64,000 nt of DNA from Aliihoeflea sp. 2WW (lineage in GTDB: Bacteria; Pseudomonadota; Alphaproteobacteria; Rhizobiales; Rhizobiaceae), in contig NZ_AYOD01000002.1 in the NCBI RefSeq assembly GCF_000497755.1, positions 1 to 64,000 on the forward strand, written 5' to 3'. The position numbers were made by a program, and so were the translations under genes. The notes under the pieces are model-generated. The model ran no database searches. It saw only the letters and a list, made by a program, of their open reading frames with translations, and was not told the origin of the DNA. Within the stretch, counting starts at the first letter, position 1. Every line of letters begins with the position of its first letter. Below, piece after piece: positions 9,336-18,217 of this stretch.

Positions 9336-10052
9336 ATGCCGACATGGTTTGAGGATATTGCGGGCCCCGGATATGCGGGGGCCGTCATGTGGACGCTGGT
9401 CGCACTCGTGGCGCTGGGCGTGATCATGCTGATCGTGAAGATCGTCCGGAGGGTTTCGGGCGGGACGTTCTCATCCTCCGGCAGCTACCGGTCGCGGCTT
9501 GCCGTGATGGATGCCGCCGAAGTCGACACGCAGCGCCGGCTCGTGCTGGTGCGCCGCGACGAAGTCGAGCATTTGATCATGATCGGCGGGCCGACCGATA
9601 TCGTCATCGAGCAGAACATCACCGGCCCGGGGCGCAGTGTTCCGCAGACCGCGACAGTGTCGCCCGCTCCAGAGCGCCAGCCGGAGCCGGTGCGCGCCGA
9701 ACGGCAGGTGGCCGCGCAGCCGGCCGTCGATCATCGTGAGCCCCCTGCCGCGCCGGCTCGCCGTCCGGTCGAGGTGCCGGTCGTCGAGAGGCGCCAGCCG
9801 ATTGCGCCTGCGCCCTCACCCGCGCCATCCCCGTATGCACCGGTGGCGCCCGCAGCCGCGCCGCGCGTCGAACCGCGCCAGGAACCGGCAATCGCCGAAC
9901 GCGTCGCTGCGAGCGAGCCGACCGTCGACGAGGCGATGGTTTCGGAATTCGAACGGGATTTCAAGTCGAGCGAGACGCCGCAACGTCGGGAGCCCTCGAT
10001 CGAGGACGAGATGGATCGCCTGCTCAATGAAGCGCCGCGGGAGCGGCGCTGA
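9336..10052 (+). CDS. fliO: FliO-like flagellar biosynthesis / inner-membrane protein
   Basis: A 238-residue protein with one membrane helix (about residues 15-38, AVMWTLVALVALGVIMLIVK), then a short domain of FliO type (SYRSRLAVMDAAEVDTQRRLVLVRRDEVEHLIMIGGPTD written in two runs), in which the pattern of basic residues and LVRRDxxEHLIMIGG is typical of FliO. The remaining 130 residues are a Pro/Ala/Arg-rich low-complexity tail. FliO helps to assemble the FliPQR core of the flagellar export gate. The gene is away from any flagellar cluster in this window, which is common for this protein in rhizobia. GGAGA precedes the ATG. Confidence 0.72.
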   Translation: MPTWFEDIAGPGYAGAVMWTLVALVALGVIMLIVKIVRRVSGGTFSSSGSYRSRLAVMDAAEVDTQRRLVLVRRDEVEHLIMIGGPTDIVIEQNITGPGRSVPQTATVSPAPERQPEPVRAERQVAAQPAVDHREPPAAPARRPVEVPVVERRQPIAPAPSPAPSPYAPVAPAAAPRVEPRQEPAIAERVAASEPTVDEAMVSEFERDFKSSETPQRREPSIEDEMDRLLNEAPRERR

Positions 10053-10055
10053 CCG

Positions 10056-10472
10056 CTACTCGTCGCGGTAGACCTTCTCGCGGCGCTCGTGACGTTCCTG
10101 CGCCTCGATGGAGAGGGTCGCGATGGGACGGGCGTCCAGGCGCTTGAGGGAGATCGGCTCGCCGGTCTCCTCGCAATAGCCGTAGGTGCCTTCGTCGATG
10201 CGCTGCAGCGCGGCGTCGATCTTGGAGATCAGCTTGCGTTGCCGGTCGCGGGCGCGAAGCTCGATGGCCCGATCGGTTTCGGACGACGCGCGATCGGCCA
10301 GGTCGGGGTGGTTGGCGTTTTCGCGCTGGAGGATGTCCAGCGTCTCGCGCGCCTCGCGCAGAATGTCGTTCTTCCAAGAAACAAGCTTGGTCCGGAAGTA
10401 TGATTTCTGCCGCTCATTCATGAACGGCTCATCTTCGGATGGCATATAGTCAGACTCGATAGCCTTGCTCAT
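10056..10472 (-). CDS. dksA: RNA polymerase-binding transcription factor DksA
   Basis: Secondary-channel factor that acts with ppGpp on RNA polymerase in the stringent response. About 138 residues: a long coiled coil with the tip motif DLADRASSETDRAIELRARDR and a C-terminal zinc-finger-like fold (GTYGYCEETGEPISLKRL). Only one of the four canonical zinc cysteines remains (in YCEETG); the second half (RPIATLSIEAQERHE) has none. Such reduced-cysteine DksA proteins are known and functional in alphaproteobacteria. The ATG at 10472 follows GGGGTGAG closely; a GTG three codons earlier is the alternative. It converges on fliO with three bases between the stops. Confidence 0.93.
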   Translation of the reverse strand: MSKAIESDYMPSEDEPFMNERQKSYFRTKLVSWKNDILREARETLDILQRENANHPDLADRASSETDRAIELRARDRQRKLISKIDAALQRIDEGTYGYCEETGEPISLKRLDARPIATLSIEAQERHERREKVYRDE

Positions 10473-10655
10473 CAGACTCACCCCACAGAAGCAATCCGGC
10501 GCCTATATATTCGGGCGACTTGGCCCATACAAGCACTAAGAATTGCCATCTCACGCATTTGTCAGCCTTCCGCGATTAAGCAACGGGCGGGACTAACGCT
10601 TGTGCCGGACGCGCCGGGAAGCTAGGCCTAAGCGGAATGGCGACTGGGGGACCCG

Positions 10656-11150
10656 ATGCCGCGACTTTATCTCCTGCGTCATGCCAAGGCGCGATGGGCC
10701 GAGCCCGGACAGCGCGATTTCGACCGCTCGCTCGATCCATCCGGCGTCGCCGACGCGAGGCGGCTCGGCACTTATCTGCAGGAGAGCGAAAGCAGGCCGG
10801 AGCGGATCGCCGCCTCATCGTCGACCCGTACGCGCGAGACGGTGGCCGCTCTCGGCGACCTTTTCGCGAAGGGCGACGTCGCCTATCTGGACAGCCTCTA
10901 CGAGGCGACTGCCGTGCAGGCGCTCGACATCGTCCGCAAGCAGGCCGGCGACGGCGACCTGATGATCGTCGGACACAACCCGGTGATGGAGGATCTGGCG
11001 ACCGCGCTGGTCGGCGCCGATGCGGCCGCGCTGAAAGCCGGGTTTCCGACCTGCGGCCTTGCAGTCATCGCGTTCGACGTCGCGCTTTCCGCCGCCGAGC
11101 CGGGAACGGGCACGCTCGAACTCTTCTGGACGCCCGCCGGCGTGAAATAG
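10656..11150 (+). CDS. SixA-like histidine phosphatase family protein
   Basis: A 164-residue phosphatase of the RHG/histidine-acid superfamily. The catalytic motif is LYLLRHAKA (His9), and the second conserved histidine is in IVGHNPVMEDL, as in SixA. In E. coli SixA removes phosphate from histidine phosphotransfer sites; in rhizobia the substrate of this short form is not established. GGGGGA precedes the ATG. It lies 70 bases ahead of ycjX in the same direction and may share its transcript. An orphan Hpt protein is encoded about 8 kb away, but nothing in the sequence links them. Confidence 0.82.
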   Translation: MPRLYLLRHAKARWAEPGQRDFDRSLDPSGVADARRLGTYLQESESRPERIAASSSTRTRETVAALGDLFAKGDVAYLDSLYEATAVQALDIVRKQAGDGDLMIVGHNPVMEDLATALVGADAAALKAGFPTCGLAVIAFDVALSAAEPGTGTLELFWTPAGVK

Positions 11151-11220
11151 GCCCTGCCCCTGTTGCGGCGGGCCCTGCGCACCTATCTCGTCTCCAGACA
11201 GGCAGCCCGGGAATTCGCAT

Positions 11221-12675
11221 TTGGCATCGCAGACAAATCTGGGCGACGAAGCCCGTCTCGCACTCGAAACCTTTGCCGGCCGGACCGCCGGCCTTCTTTC
11301 GCCGTCGCTGCGGCTGGGCGTGACGGGGCTTTCGCGTGCCGGCAAGACGGTCTTCATCACCTCGCTCGTCCACAACATGCTGCATGGCGGGCGGCTGCCG
11401 ATGTTCGACGCGATGAAATCCGGCCGGATCGCCAAGAGCTACCTCGAACACCAACCAGACGACGCCGTGCCGCGCTTCCAGTACGAGGATCATGTCGCAG
11501 CGCTGGTTGGCGAGCGCATATGGCCCGATTCGACCCGCGCGATCTCGGAACTGCGGCTGACGATCGACTATGAATCCGCTTCCGGCTGGGGGCGGATGTT
11601 CTCGCCCGGCCGGCTGTCGCTGGACATCGTCGACTATCCCGGCGAATGGCTGCTCGACCTGCCGCTCCTGTCGAAAAGCTACGAGGAATTTTCGCGCGAT
11701 GCGGTGTCGCTCGCCGAATTGCCGGTTCGCGCGGGCCTTTCGCGCGAATGGCGTGAGCTGGCCGCGACGATCGACCCCGCCGCCGAGGCAGACGAGATGA
11801 CAGCGCGGCGGCTGGCAGAGGCGTTCACGCGCTACCTCAAGGCCGGCAAGGACGATCGCAGTGCGCTTTCGACTTTGCCGCCGGGCCGTTTCCTGATGCC
11901 GGGCGACCTTGAAGGCTCGCCGGCGCTGACCTTCTCGCCCCTGCCCGCGCTTGGCGACGCAAGGCCTGCTCCCGGTTCACTTCATGCGATGATGGCGCGG
12001 CGCTACGAGGCGTATAAATCGCATGTCGTACGGCCGTTCTTCCGCGACCATGTCGCCAAACTCGACCGGCAGATCGTGCTCATCGACGCGCTGCAGGCGC
12101 TAAATGCCGGTCCTGCGGCCGTCGCCGACCTCGAACGTGCGCTGACGGAAATCCTCTCCTGCTTTCGTCCTGGCGCCCGCAACATCCTGACCGATCTGTT
12201 TTTACGCCGGATCGACCGCATCCTGATTGCCGCGACCAAGGCCGACCATCTCCATCACGAGAGTCATGACCGGCTCGAGGCGATCGTGCGGCGGCTGGCC
12301 GACCGGGCGATCTCGCGGGCGAGCGCGAGCGGGGCCGAAATCGAGGTTTTGGCGATGGCGGCCGTGCGGGCGACGCGCGAGGGCACGGTGCGCGAGAATG
12401 GCGATACGCTGCCCGTCATCATCGGAACGCCGCTTCAAGGTGAAACGATCGGCCGCGACACGTTCGACGGCGCAACCGAAACAGCCATATTTCCCGGAGA
12501 CTTGCCACGCGATCCGAAGGTTGCGCTGGAGGAAAGCGGCAATCGCGCGCCGATCCGTTTCGTGCGGTTTCGGCCGCCCAAACTGGAGCGTACGAGCGAA
12601 GGGGTGACGCTGTCGCTGCCGCATATCCGGCTCGACCGGGCCTTCCAGTTCCTGCTTGGAGACCGTCTGGCATGA
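11221..12675 (+). CDS. ycjX: YcjX family (DUF463) GTPase-like protein
   Basis: A 484-residue predicted P-loop NTPase of the YcjX/DUF463 family, whose E. coli member is stress-induced beside the phage-shock genes. The Walker A motif GLSRAGKT is at residues 36-43, and a Walker B/switch-like DIVDYPGEWLLDLPLL follows near residue 135. The first possible start is TTG at 11221 (after GGGAATTCGCA), needed because the P-loop lies so close to the N-terminus. The stop overlaps the ycjF start by four bases, so the two are translationally coupled and probably work together at the inner membrane. The biochemical role is unknown. Confidence 0.86.
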   Translation: MASQTNLGDEARLALETFAGRTAGLLSPSLRLGVTGLSRAGKTVFITSLVHNMLHGGRLPMFDAMKSGRIAKSYLEHQPDDAVPRFQYEDHVAALVGERIWPDSTRAISELRLTIDYESASGWGRMFSPGRLSLDIVDYPGEWLLDLPLLSKSYEEFSRDAVSLAELPVRAGLSREWRELAATIDPAAEADEMTARRLAEAFTRYLKAGKDDRSALSTLPPGRFLMPGDLEGSPALTFSPLPALGDARPAPGSLHAMMARRYEAYKSHVVRPFFRDHVAKLDRQIVLIDALQALNAGPAAVADLERALTEILSCFRPGARNILTDLFLRRIDRILIAATKADHLHHESHDRLEAIVRRLADRAISRASASGAEIEVLAMAAVRATREGTVRENGDTLPVIIGTPLQGETIGRDTFDGATETAIFPGDLPRDPKVALEESGNRAPIRFVRFRPPKLERTSEGVTLSLPHIRLDRAFQFLLGDRLA

Positions 12676-13736
12676 GCCGCGAGCGCGAACCCCAATCCTT
12701 TGCCGTGCCGGGTGCAAAGCCTGCCATGACCGTTGCGCCGCAGCGCGAGCCGCGCGCGCTTTCCGGACGCGATCTCGAGCGCATCGAGGAAGCGGAAATC
12801 GACGTCTTCGACGGGGTCGACACCGAGGCCCCGCCGCCGGCCCTGCCGCGACGGCGGCGCGGTTTGCGGCTCGGGCGCATCTTCGCGGGTGCGTTCGGCC
12901 TTCTCGTCAGCTTCGCCGTCGGGTTGTGGGCCGAGCGGGTCATCACCGACCTCTTCGCGCGATCCGAGGCCCTCGGATTCGTCGGCATCGGGCTTGCCGC
13001 AATTGCGGCTCTGGCGCTGGTCGCGATCCTCATTCGAGAGGGTTTGGCGCTGGCGCGGCTGCAATCGGTGACGCGGCTGCGCACCGAATGCGAGCGCGTG
13101 CTGCGCGACGGGCGGCTCGTCGAGGCGCGCAGTTTCGTCGACAGGCTGAAGGCGCACCTTGCCGCACGACCGGAGACCGCGGCCGGGCGCGCGCATCTCG
13201 ATGCGCTGCGCGACGACGTGATGGACGGGCCGGATCTGGTGCGCCTCGCCGAAACCGAACTCGTCGCGCCGCTCGACGCCGAGGCGAAGCGCCTGATCCT
13301 CGACGCGGCCAAGCGCGTCAGCGTGGTGACGGCGGTCAGTCCGCGCGCGCTCGTTGATGTCGCCTATATCCTGTTCGAATCAGGCCGCCTGATCCGTTGG
13401 CTCGCCGAACTCTACGGCGCACGGCCCGGTACGCTCGGCTATTTCCGGTTGGTGCGAAACGTTCTGGCCCATCTGGCGGTCACCGGCGTCATGGCCGTCG
13501 GCGACGAGTTCGTCCACCAGGTCGTCGGTCAGGGGCTTGCCGCGCGGCTTTCGGCCAAGCTTGGCGAAGGCGTCGTCAATGGCGTCATGACCGTGCGCGT
13601 CGGCCTTGCGGCCATGGAAGTGGTGCGGCCCCTGCCCTTCCACGCGGTCAAGCGGCCGGGCGTCGCCGACTTCATCGCCAGCCTTGCGTCTTTTGCGACA
13701 CGGCGCGGACGCGAAACATCGCCGCCGCAACAATAG
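12672..13736 (+). CDS. ycjF: YcjF family (TIGR01620, DUF697) membrane protein
   Basis: A 354-residue inner-membrane partner of YcjX. The first 80 residues are polar and disordered (contains DVFDGVDTEAPPPALPRRRR); two hydrophobic helices follow (about 75-97 and 103-120), then a helical DUF697 region with VSPRALVDVAYILFESGRL and a hydrophobic stretch near NVLAHLAVTGVMAVGDE. The ATG overlaps the ycjX TGA (ATGA). Function is unknown; the fixed YcjX-YcjF pairing across proteobacteria suggests one complex. Confidence 0.85.
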   Translation: MSREREPQSFAVPGAKPAMTVAPQREPRALSGRDLERIEEAEIDVFDGVDTEAPPPALPRRRRGLRLGRIFAGAFGLLVSFAVGLWAERVITDLFARSEALGFVGIGLAAIAALALVAILIREGLALARLQSVTRLRTECERVLRDGRLVEARSFVDRLKAHLAARPETAAGRAHLDALRDDVMDGPDLVRLAETELVAPLDAEAKRLILDAAKRVSVVTAVSPRALVDVAYILFESGRLIRWLAELYGARPGTLGYFRLVRNVLAHLAVTGVMAVGDEFVHQVVGQGLAARLSAKLGEGVVNGVMTVRVGLAAMEVVRPLPFHAVKRPGVADFIASLASFATRRGRETSPPQQ

Positions 13737-13855
13737 GCTTGCGCACGCCGCGAAGCTGACTCATTGTCGGGCGCATTGCTGCTTCGCCGTCCAAATCATT
13801 AACCATTAGCGGCCAAGCTTCGCCGAGCCACGCCACGTTCACAGGTGCCCGTTCG

Positions 13856-14404
13856 ATGACCGCCCTACGCCTCGCCTCTTCAGTCCTGGCGGCCACGGCC
13901 GCAACCGTGATCGGTCTTGCCGCGCCCGCAACGGCGTCGGAGAAGGACCGGAAGTTCTTTTCCTCCGTGGAAGGCTCGTGGTCGGGTCCGGGCGAAATCG
14001 TCGCCGGCAAGTACAAGGGCACGAAGTTCGTCTGCAATTTCACCGGCGCGACGCCGGGCGAAAAGGTCGGCATGTCGCTGGACGGCGGCTGCCGCGTCGG
14101 CCTTTTCACGCAGAAGATGCAGGCAAGCGTCGAGCATCAGGGCCGCTCCGGCTATCGCGGCTCGTTCATGGACGGGTCGGACGGCACGGGCCTCGACGTG
14201 GTGGGCGGCAAGGTAGATGGCCGCAAGGTCACGCTGACGCTCAACCGCAACCAGCTCAACGGCGCGATGCTGGCCCGCCTGCCCGACGACAACACCATGA
14301 CCGTGACCGTCTCCGTGCTCGTCGACGAGCAGATGGTGCCGGTCATCGGCATGAACCTGAAGCGCGTCGACAGGGGCGCAGTCGGCTCGGTCGCCAATCG
14401 CTGA
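13856..14404 (+). CDS. Conserved exported protein of unknown function
   Basis: A 182-residue protein with a signal peptide (cleavage near ATA-SEK, residue 29). The mature part begins FFSSVEGSWSGPGEIVAGKYKGTKF and looks like a small beta-barrel domain; two cysteines (CNFTGA and GGCRVG) could form a disulfide. I recognise the pattern from rhizobial genomes as a conserved hypothetical but cannot give it a function. It stands alone, with a terminator right behind it (14444-14480). Confidence 0.75.
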   Translation: MTALRLASSVLAATAATVIGLAAPATASEKDRKFFSSVEGSWSGPGEIVAGKYKGTKFVCNFTGATPGEKVGMSLDGGCRVGLFTQKMQASVEHQGRSGYRGSFMDGSDGTGLDVVGGKVDGRKVTLTLNRNQLNGAMLARLPDDNTMTVTVSVLVDEQMVPVIGMNLKRVDRGAVGSVANR

Positions 14405-14443
14405 CATGCCGGATCGGCGCTGCTGACAGCTTGACAAGATCAC

Positions 14444-14480
14444 AAAGGACCGGGCCTCATCGCCCGGTCCTTTCGCTTTT
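14444..14480 (+). terminator. Rho-independent terminator
   Basis: A 12-bp perfect stem (AAAGGACCGGGC / GCCCGGTCCTTT, 6-nt loop) is followed by CGCTTTT. It ends the transcript of the exported-protein gene and lies just ahead of the antiporter gene's ribosome-binding site. Confidence 0.85.
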
Positions 14481-14492
14481 CAGGAGGCCGTC

Positions 14493-16334
14493 ATGGCCGT
14501 CGAGGCTGCCCACGGTGTCGATCTCGTTCCGATCGTCGCGCTTCTCGGCGCCGGCGTCCTGGCGGTGCCGCTCTTCAAACGCTTCGGCCTTGATTCCGTG
14601 CTCGGATATCTGGCCGCCGGTATCGTCATCGGGCCGTTCGGCATCGGCCTCTTCTCCGATCCGCAGTCGATCATCCACGTCGCCGAACTCGGCGTCGTCA
14701 TGTTCCTGTTCGTGATCGGGCTCGAAATGCAGCCGTCACGCCTCTGGGGGCTTCGGCGCCAGATTCTCGGGCTCGGCGTGCTCCAGGTGGCTATTTGCGG
14801 GGCGCTTCTGACGGGCGCCGGCATCGCCTTCGGATTTTCTCCGCTCGTCGCATTCGTCGCCGGCATGGGGTTCGTGCTGACCTCGACGGCGATCGTCTTC
14901 CAGATTCTGAACGAACAGGGCGAATTGTCGACACCCAAGGGGCAGCGCATCGTCTCGATCCTGCTGCTGGAAGACATCGCCATCGTGCCACTGCTGGCGC
15001 TGGTCGCGTTTCTGGCGCCGGGCGGGGAGGATGGCGATGCCGGCTCGCGCGGCGTCGCGATCGCCATCGCGCTGGCGGCGATCGCCGCGCTGGTGCTCGT
15101 CGGGCGCTATCTCCTCAATCCGCTTTTCCGCATTCTGGCGCAGGCGGAGGCGCGGGAGGTGATGACGGCGGCGGCGCTGCTCGTCGTGCTCGGCTCCGCT
15201 CTCTTGATGCAGATGAGCGGGTTGTCGATGGCTATGGGTGCATTCCTCGCCGGCGTCCTCCTCTCCGAAAGCACGTTCCGGCATCAACTCGAAGCCGACA
15301 TCGAGCCCTTTCGCGGCATCCTGCTCGGCTTGTTCTTCCTCGGCGTCGGGATGGCGCTCGACCTGACGGTGATCGGGCAGAATGCGGCGCTCGTGGCAGG
15401 ACTCGTCGTGGTCTACATGGTCCTCAAGGGGTTCGGCATCTATGCCATCGCACGGCTGCTGCGCACGCCGCATGGCGAAGCGCTGGAGCGCGCCGGGCTG
15501 ATGGCGCAGGGCGGCGAGTTCGCCTTCGTGCTTTTCGCGACTGCCGCTTCGGTCGGCGTCATCGACCAGTCGCTCAACGCCATCTTCACGGCAAACGTCA
15601 TCCTGTCGATGATCCTGACGCCGTTCGTCATCATGGCGCTGCGACGGTTTATGCCGACACCGGCGCTGTCCACCGATGGCGTCGACGTCGCGGACGGCCT
15701 TGAAGGCAGCGTTCTCGTGATCGGATTCGGCCGCTTCGGCCAGATCGCGAGCCAGCCACTTCTCCTGCGCGGCATCGACGTCTCGATCATCGACAATGAC
15801 GTCGAGATGATCCAGGCGGCCAGCGATTTCGGGTTCAAGGTCTATTTCGGCGACGGGACGCGGCTCGACATCCTGCATGCGGCAGGCATCGGCCGGGTCG
15901 AGGCGGTGATGATCTGCGTCGACAAGCCCGAGGCGGCGCTTCGCATCGCCGAACTCATCAAGGGAGAGTATCCGCTGTTGCCGGTCCTGGCGCGGGCCTT
16001 CGACCGCGGCTCGGCGATCTCGCTGATCAATACGGGCGTCGAGTATCAGATCCGCGAAACCCTGGAATCGGCTCTGCAGTTCGGCGCGCAGTCATTGCGC
16101 ACCGTCGGGCTGGATGAGGATGAAGTTGCCGAGGTGATGCAGGAAGTGCGTGTCCGCGACGCCGCCCGTCTCGATCTGCAGGTTGCCGGCGGCATCTATG
16201 CAGGCAACGATCTGCTACGCGGCAATGTCCCCACACCGACGCCGCTGGCGACGCCGCGCCGGGCGGGTCAGGCGTTGAGCGAGGAAACCGCCGCAATTAT
16301 CGTCACCGAAAAGGAAAAGGTCGGCTCGCCTTAA
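14493..16334 (+). CDS. CPA2 family cation:proton antiporter (KefB/KefC type) with RCK domain
   Basis: An inner-membrane monovalent cation/proton antiporter of 613 residues. Residues 1-390 hold about a dozen membrane helices with CPA2 motifs such as LGYLAAGIVIGPFGIGLF and the STAIVFQIL segment; residues from about 408 form a cytosolic NAD-binding RCK_N domain (VLVIGFGRFGQIASQ). This matches glutathione-gated K+ efflux systems KefB/KefC, though the specific ion (K+ or Na+) is not certain. AGGAGG precedes the ATG. The stop overlaps the convergent folK stop by four bases. Confidence 0.88.
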   Translation: MAVEAAHGVDLVPIVALLGAGVLAVPLFKRFGLDSVLGYLAAGIVIGPFGIGLFSDPQSIIHVAELGVVMFLFVIGLEMQPSRLWGLRRQILGLGVLQVAICGALLTGAGIAFGFSPLVAFVAGMGFVLTSTAIVFQILNEQGELSTPKGQRIVSILLLEDIAIVPLLALVAFLAPGGEDGDAGSRGVAIAIALAAIAALVLVGRYLLNPLFRILAQAEAREVMTAAALLVVLGSALLMQMSGLSMAMGAFLAGVLLSESTFRHQLEADIEPFRGILLGLFFLGVGMALDLTVIGQNAALVAGLVVVYMVLKGFGIYAIARLLRTPHGEALERAGLMAQGGEFAFVLFATAASVGVIDQSLNAIFTANVILSMILTPFVIMALRRFMPTPALSTDGVDVADGLEGSVLVIGFGRFGQIASQPLLLRGIDVSIIDNDVEMIQAASDFGFKVYFGDGTRLDILHAAGIGRVEAVMICVDKPEAALRIAELIKGEYPLLPVLARAFDRGSAISLINTGVEYQIRETLESALQFGAQSLRTVGLDEDEVAEVMQEVRVRDAARLDLQVAGGIYAGNDLLRGNVPTPTPLATPRRAGQALSEETAAIIVTEKEKVGSP

Positions 16335-16834
16335 GGTGCCACTCGCCACCAATCCGCTGGCAGATCAAGCCGGACGATTCCGCCGGTGTCGAGCGACGTG
16401 AGCGCGTGCGAAAGCGGCTTTCCATCGACCGCGAGTGCCGGCGCGATTTCCAGCAGCGGCACGAGGACGAAGGCGCGCTCGGCGATTCGCGGGTGCGGGA
16501 TCGTCAAGCCATCCTCGTGGATTGCGAGATCGCCGTAGATCAGGACGTCGAGATCGATGGCGCGCGGCCCCCAGCGTTCAGTCCGCACACGCTTCAGGGC
16601 AAGCTCGGCATCGAGGCAGGCAGCGAGCAGGTGACGCGGCGACAGGGTCGTCTCGACCTCGGCAACCGCATTCAGGAAATCCGGCTGGTCGACGAGGCCC
16701 CATGGGGGCGTGCGATAGAGCGAAGAGGCGCGGATGACCGCGATTTCGTCGGAGGCATCGAGCATGGCGAGCGCGGTCGCCATCGCCGCCTGCGGATCGC
16801 CCAGATTGCCGCCCAGGCCGAGATAAGCCCGCAC
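16331..16834 (-). CDS. folK: 2-amino-4-hydroxy-6-hydroxymethyldihydropteridine pyrophosphokinase (HPPK)
   Basis: Transfers pyrophosphate from ATP to 6-hydroxymethyl-dihydropterin, the step before dihydropteroate synthase in folate synthesis. About 167 residues with the family marks YLGLGGNLGDP at the N-terminus, SSLYRTPPWG, and GPRAIDLDVLIYGD carrying the metal-binding aspartates. The best start is GTG at 16834, two bases after the folB stop; longer readings run into folB. Third gene of folP-folB-folK. Confidence 0.93.
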   Translation of the reverse strand: MRAYLGLGGNLGDPQAAMATALAMLDASDEIAVIRASSLYRTPPWGLVDQPDFLNAVAEVETTLSPRHLLAACLDAELALKRVRTERWGPRAIDLDVLIYGDLAIHEDGLTIPHPRIAERAFVLVPLLEIAPALAVDGKPLSHALTSLDTGGIVRLDLPADWWRVAP

Positions 16835-16835
16835 C

Positions 16836-17195
16836 TTATTGCGGCCAGACAATATTGACCTCGACGTAATCGAGAACGCCGGGAACGGGCGCACTTGGCT
16901 TGCGGACCGTGATCGAGGCCTTCGTCACCTGCGGGAAACGCGCGCAGAGCGCCTTGGCGACATCGACGGCGAGCTTCTCGATCAGGAACCGGCGGGCGCC
17001 GGTGACGACGCGCTCGATCTCGACGAAGGCCGCACCGTAATCGACCGTCCCCTCGATGGAATCGCTGTCGAGCGAGCCTTCGGGCACGATCGTCAGTTCA
17101 GCATCGATATAGAAGCGCTGGCCGAGGGTTTCCTCTTCGACGAAGACGCCGTGGCGGGCGAAGAACGCGCAGTTCTTCAGTCGGATCGTGTACAT
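16836..17195 (-). CDS. folB: Dihydroneopterin aldolase
   Basis: Cleaves 7,8-dihydroneopterin to 6-hydroxymethyl-dihydropterin and glycolaldehyde. 119 residues with the typical N-terminus IRLKNCAFFARHGVFVEEE (the HGV motif follows the substrate-binding region), a mid-protein DYGAAFVEIERVV and the C-terminal ITVRKPSAPVPGVLDYVEV, where KP.AP is a family signature. It lies 18 bases after folP and two bases before folK, so the three form one operon. Confidence 0.93.
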   Translation of the reverse strand: MYTIRLKNCAFFARHGVFVEEETLGQRFYIDAELTIVPEGSLDSDSIEGTVDYGAAFVEIERVVTGARRFLIEKLAVDVAKALCARFPQVTKASITVRKPSAPVPGVLDYVEVNIVWPQ

Positions 17196-17213
17196 GGTCG
17201 AAGGTAACTCCCG

Positions 17214-18062
17214 TCAGGCGTGCCGTGCCAGTATGGCGTCGGCGACCTTTAGCGCGTCGGCGTTGATCGCGACATCATGAACACGAAAAACAGCGGCACC
17301 GGCAAGCCGCAATGCGACGCTCGTTGCCGCTGTACCGACGCCGCGATCTGCGGGTTCGCGACCGGTGACCTCGCCGAGGAAACGCTTGCGCGACGTGCCG
17401 ACCAGCCAAGGGCTGCCAAGCTCATTCAATTCGGAAAAACGCGCGATCAAGCTGATGTTTTCGCTTGCGTCCTTGGCGAAGCCAAAGCCGGGATCAAGGA
17501 CGATGGCATCGTGCCCGACGCCGGCTTCGTCGGCGATTTCCAGCGAGCGGCGGAGAAAATGGAACTGGTCGTCGACAGGGTCGGGAAGCTTCTGGCGGTC
17601 GCGCCCTGTGTGCATGATGACGAGGCCGGCGCCGGTTTGTGCGGCGATATCCGCCACTGCGCGCTCGCGCTGGAGGCCCCAGACGTCGTTGACGATGTGC
17701 GCGCCCGCATCGATCGCGAGATGTGCCGTCGCCGCGCGATAGGTGTCGATTGACAGGACGATATCGCCCCGCCCCGACAGCGCTTCGATGACCGGTAGAA
17801 CGCGGTCCTGTTCTTCGGACGCCGAAACGGGCTCGGCGCCGGGACGGGTCGATTCACCGCCAATGTCGATGATGGCTGCGCCGGCCGCGGCCATTTCGTC
17901 GGCCTGCCGCAATGCGCGCTCGAGCGTGTCGAACCGGCCGCCGTCGGAAAACGAATCCGGCGTCACGTTCAGTATGCCCATGATCAGCGCGCGCGGGCCG
18001 AGCGTCAGCGTGCGGCCATGGGCGAGCGGCCAGTTGCGTTCGGCGAAGGGATCGGTCGACAT
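17214..18062 (-). CDS. folP: Dihydropteroate synthase
   Basis: Condenses hydroxymethyl-dihydropterin pyrophosphate with p-aminobenzoate; the target of sulfonamides. 282 residues from the ATG at 18062, with both DHPS signatures: GILNVTPDSFSDGG and IDIGGESTRPGAEPV, plus the pterin-binding DPGFGFAKD and GTSRKRFLGE. A TTG at 18122 would add 20 residues with no family match, so it is not used. First gene of folP-folB-folK. Confidence 0.94.
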   Translation of the reverse strand: MSTDPFAERNWPLAHGRTLTLGPRALIMGILNVTPDSFSDGGRFDTLERALRQADEMAAAGAAIIDIGGESTRPGAEPVSASEEQDRVLPVIEALSGRGDIVLSIDTYRAATAHLAIDAGAHIVNDVWGLQRERAVADIAAQTGAGLVIMHTGRDRQKLPDPVDDQFHFLRRSLEIADEAGVGHDAIVLDPGFGFAKDASENISLIARFSELNELGSPWLVGTSRKRFLGEVTGREPADRGVGTAATSVALRLAGAAVFRVHDVAINADALKVADAILARHA

Positions 18063-18217
18063 GGCTTCGCTATGGAACGACCCGGCGTCCGAGATCAACG
18101 GATTTCGCGTCTTGCGCAGCAATTGTTCAGCTTTGGGTGTGATCGTGGGTGCCGATCCCGCGCAGCGAGGTTGCGCCTTTGGCGCGTGCGCCGCATGAAT
18201 AGGCCAAGGAGACGACT

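Noticed and set aside
13799-13806. TTAACCAT, resembling a CtrA half-site, before the exported-protein gene
   Set aside because: Only one half-site; no second TTAA at 7-base spacing on either side.
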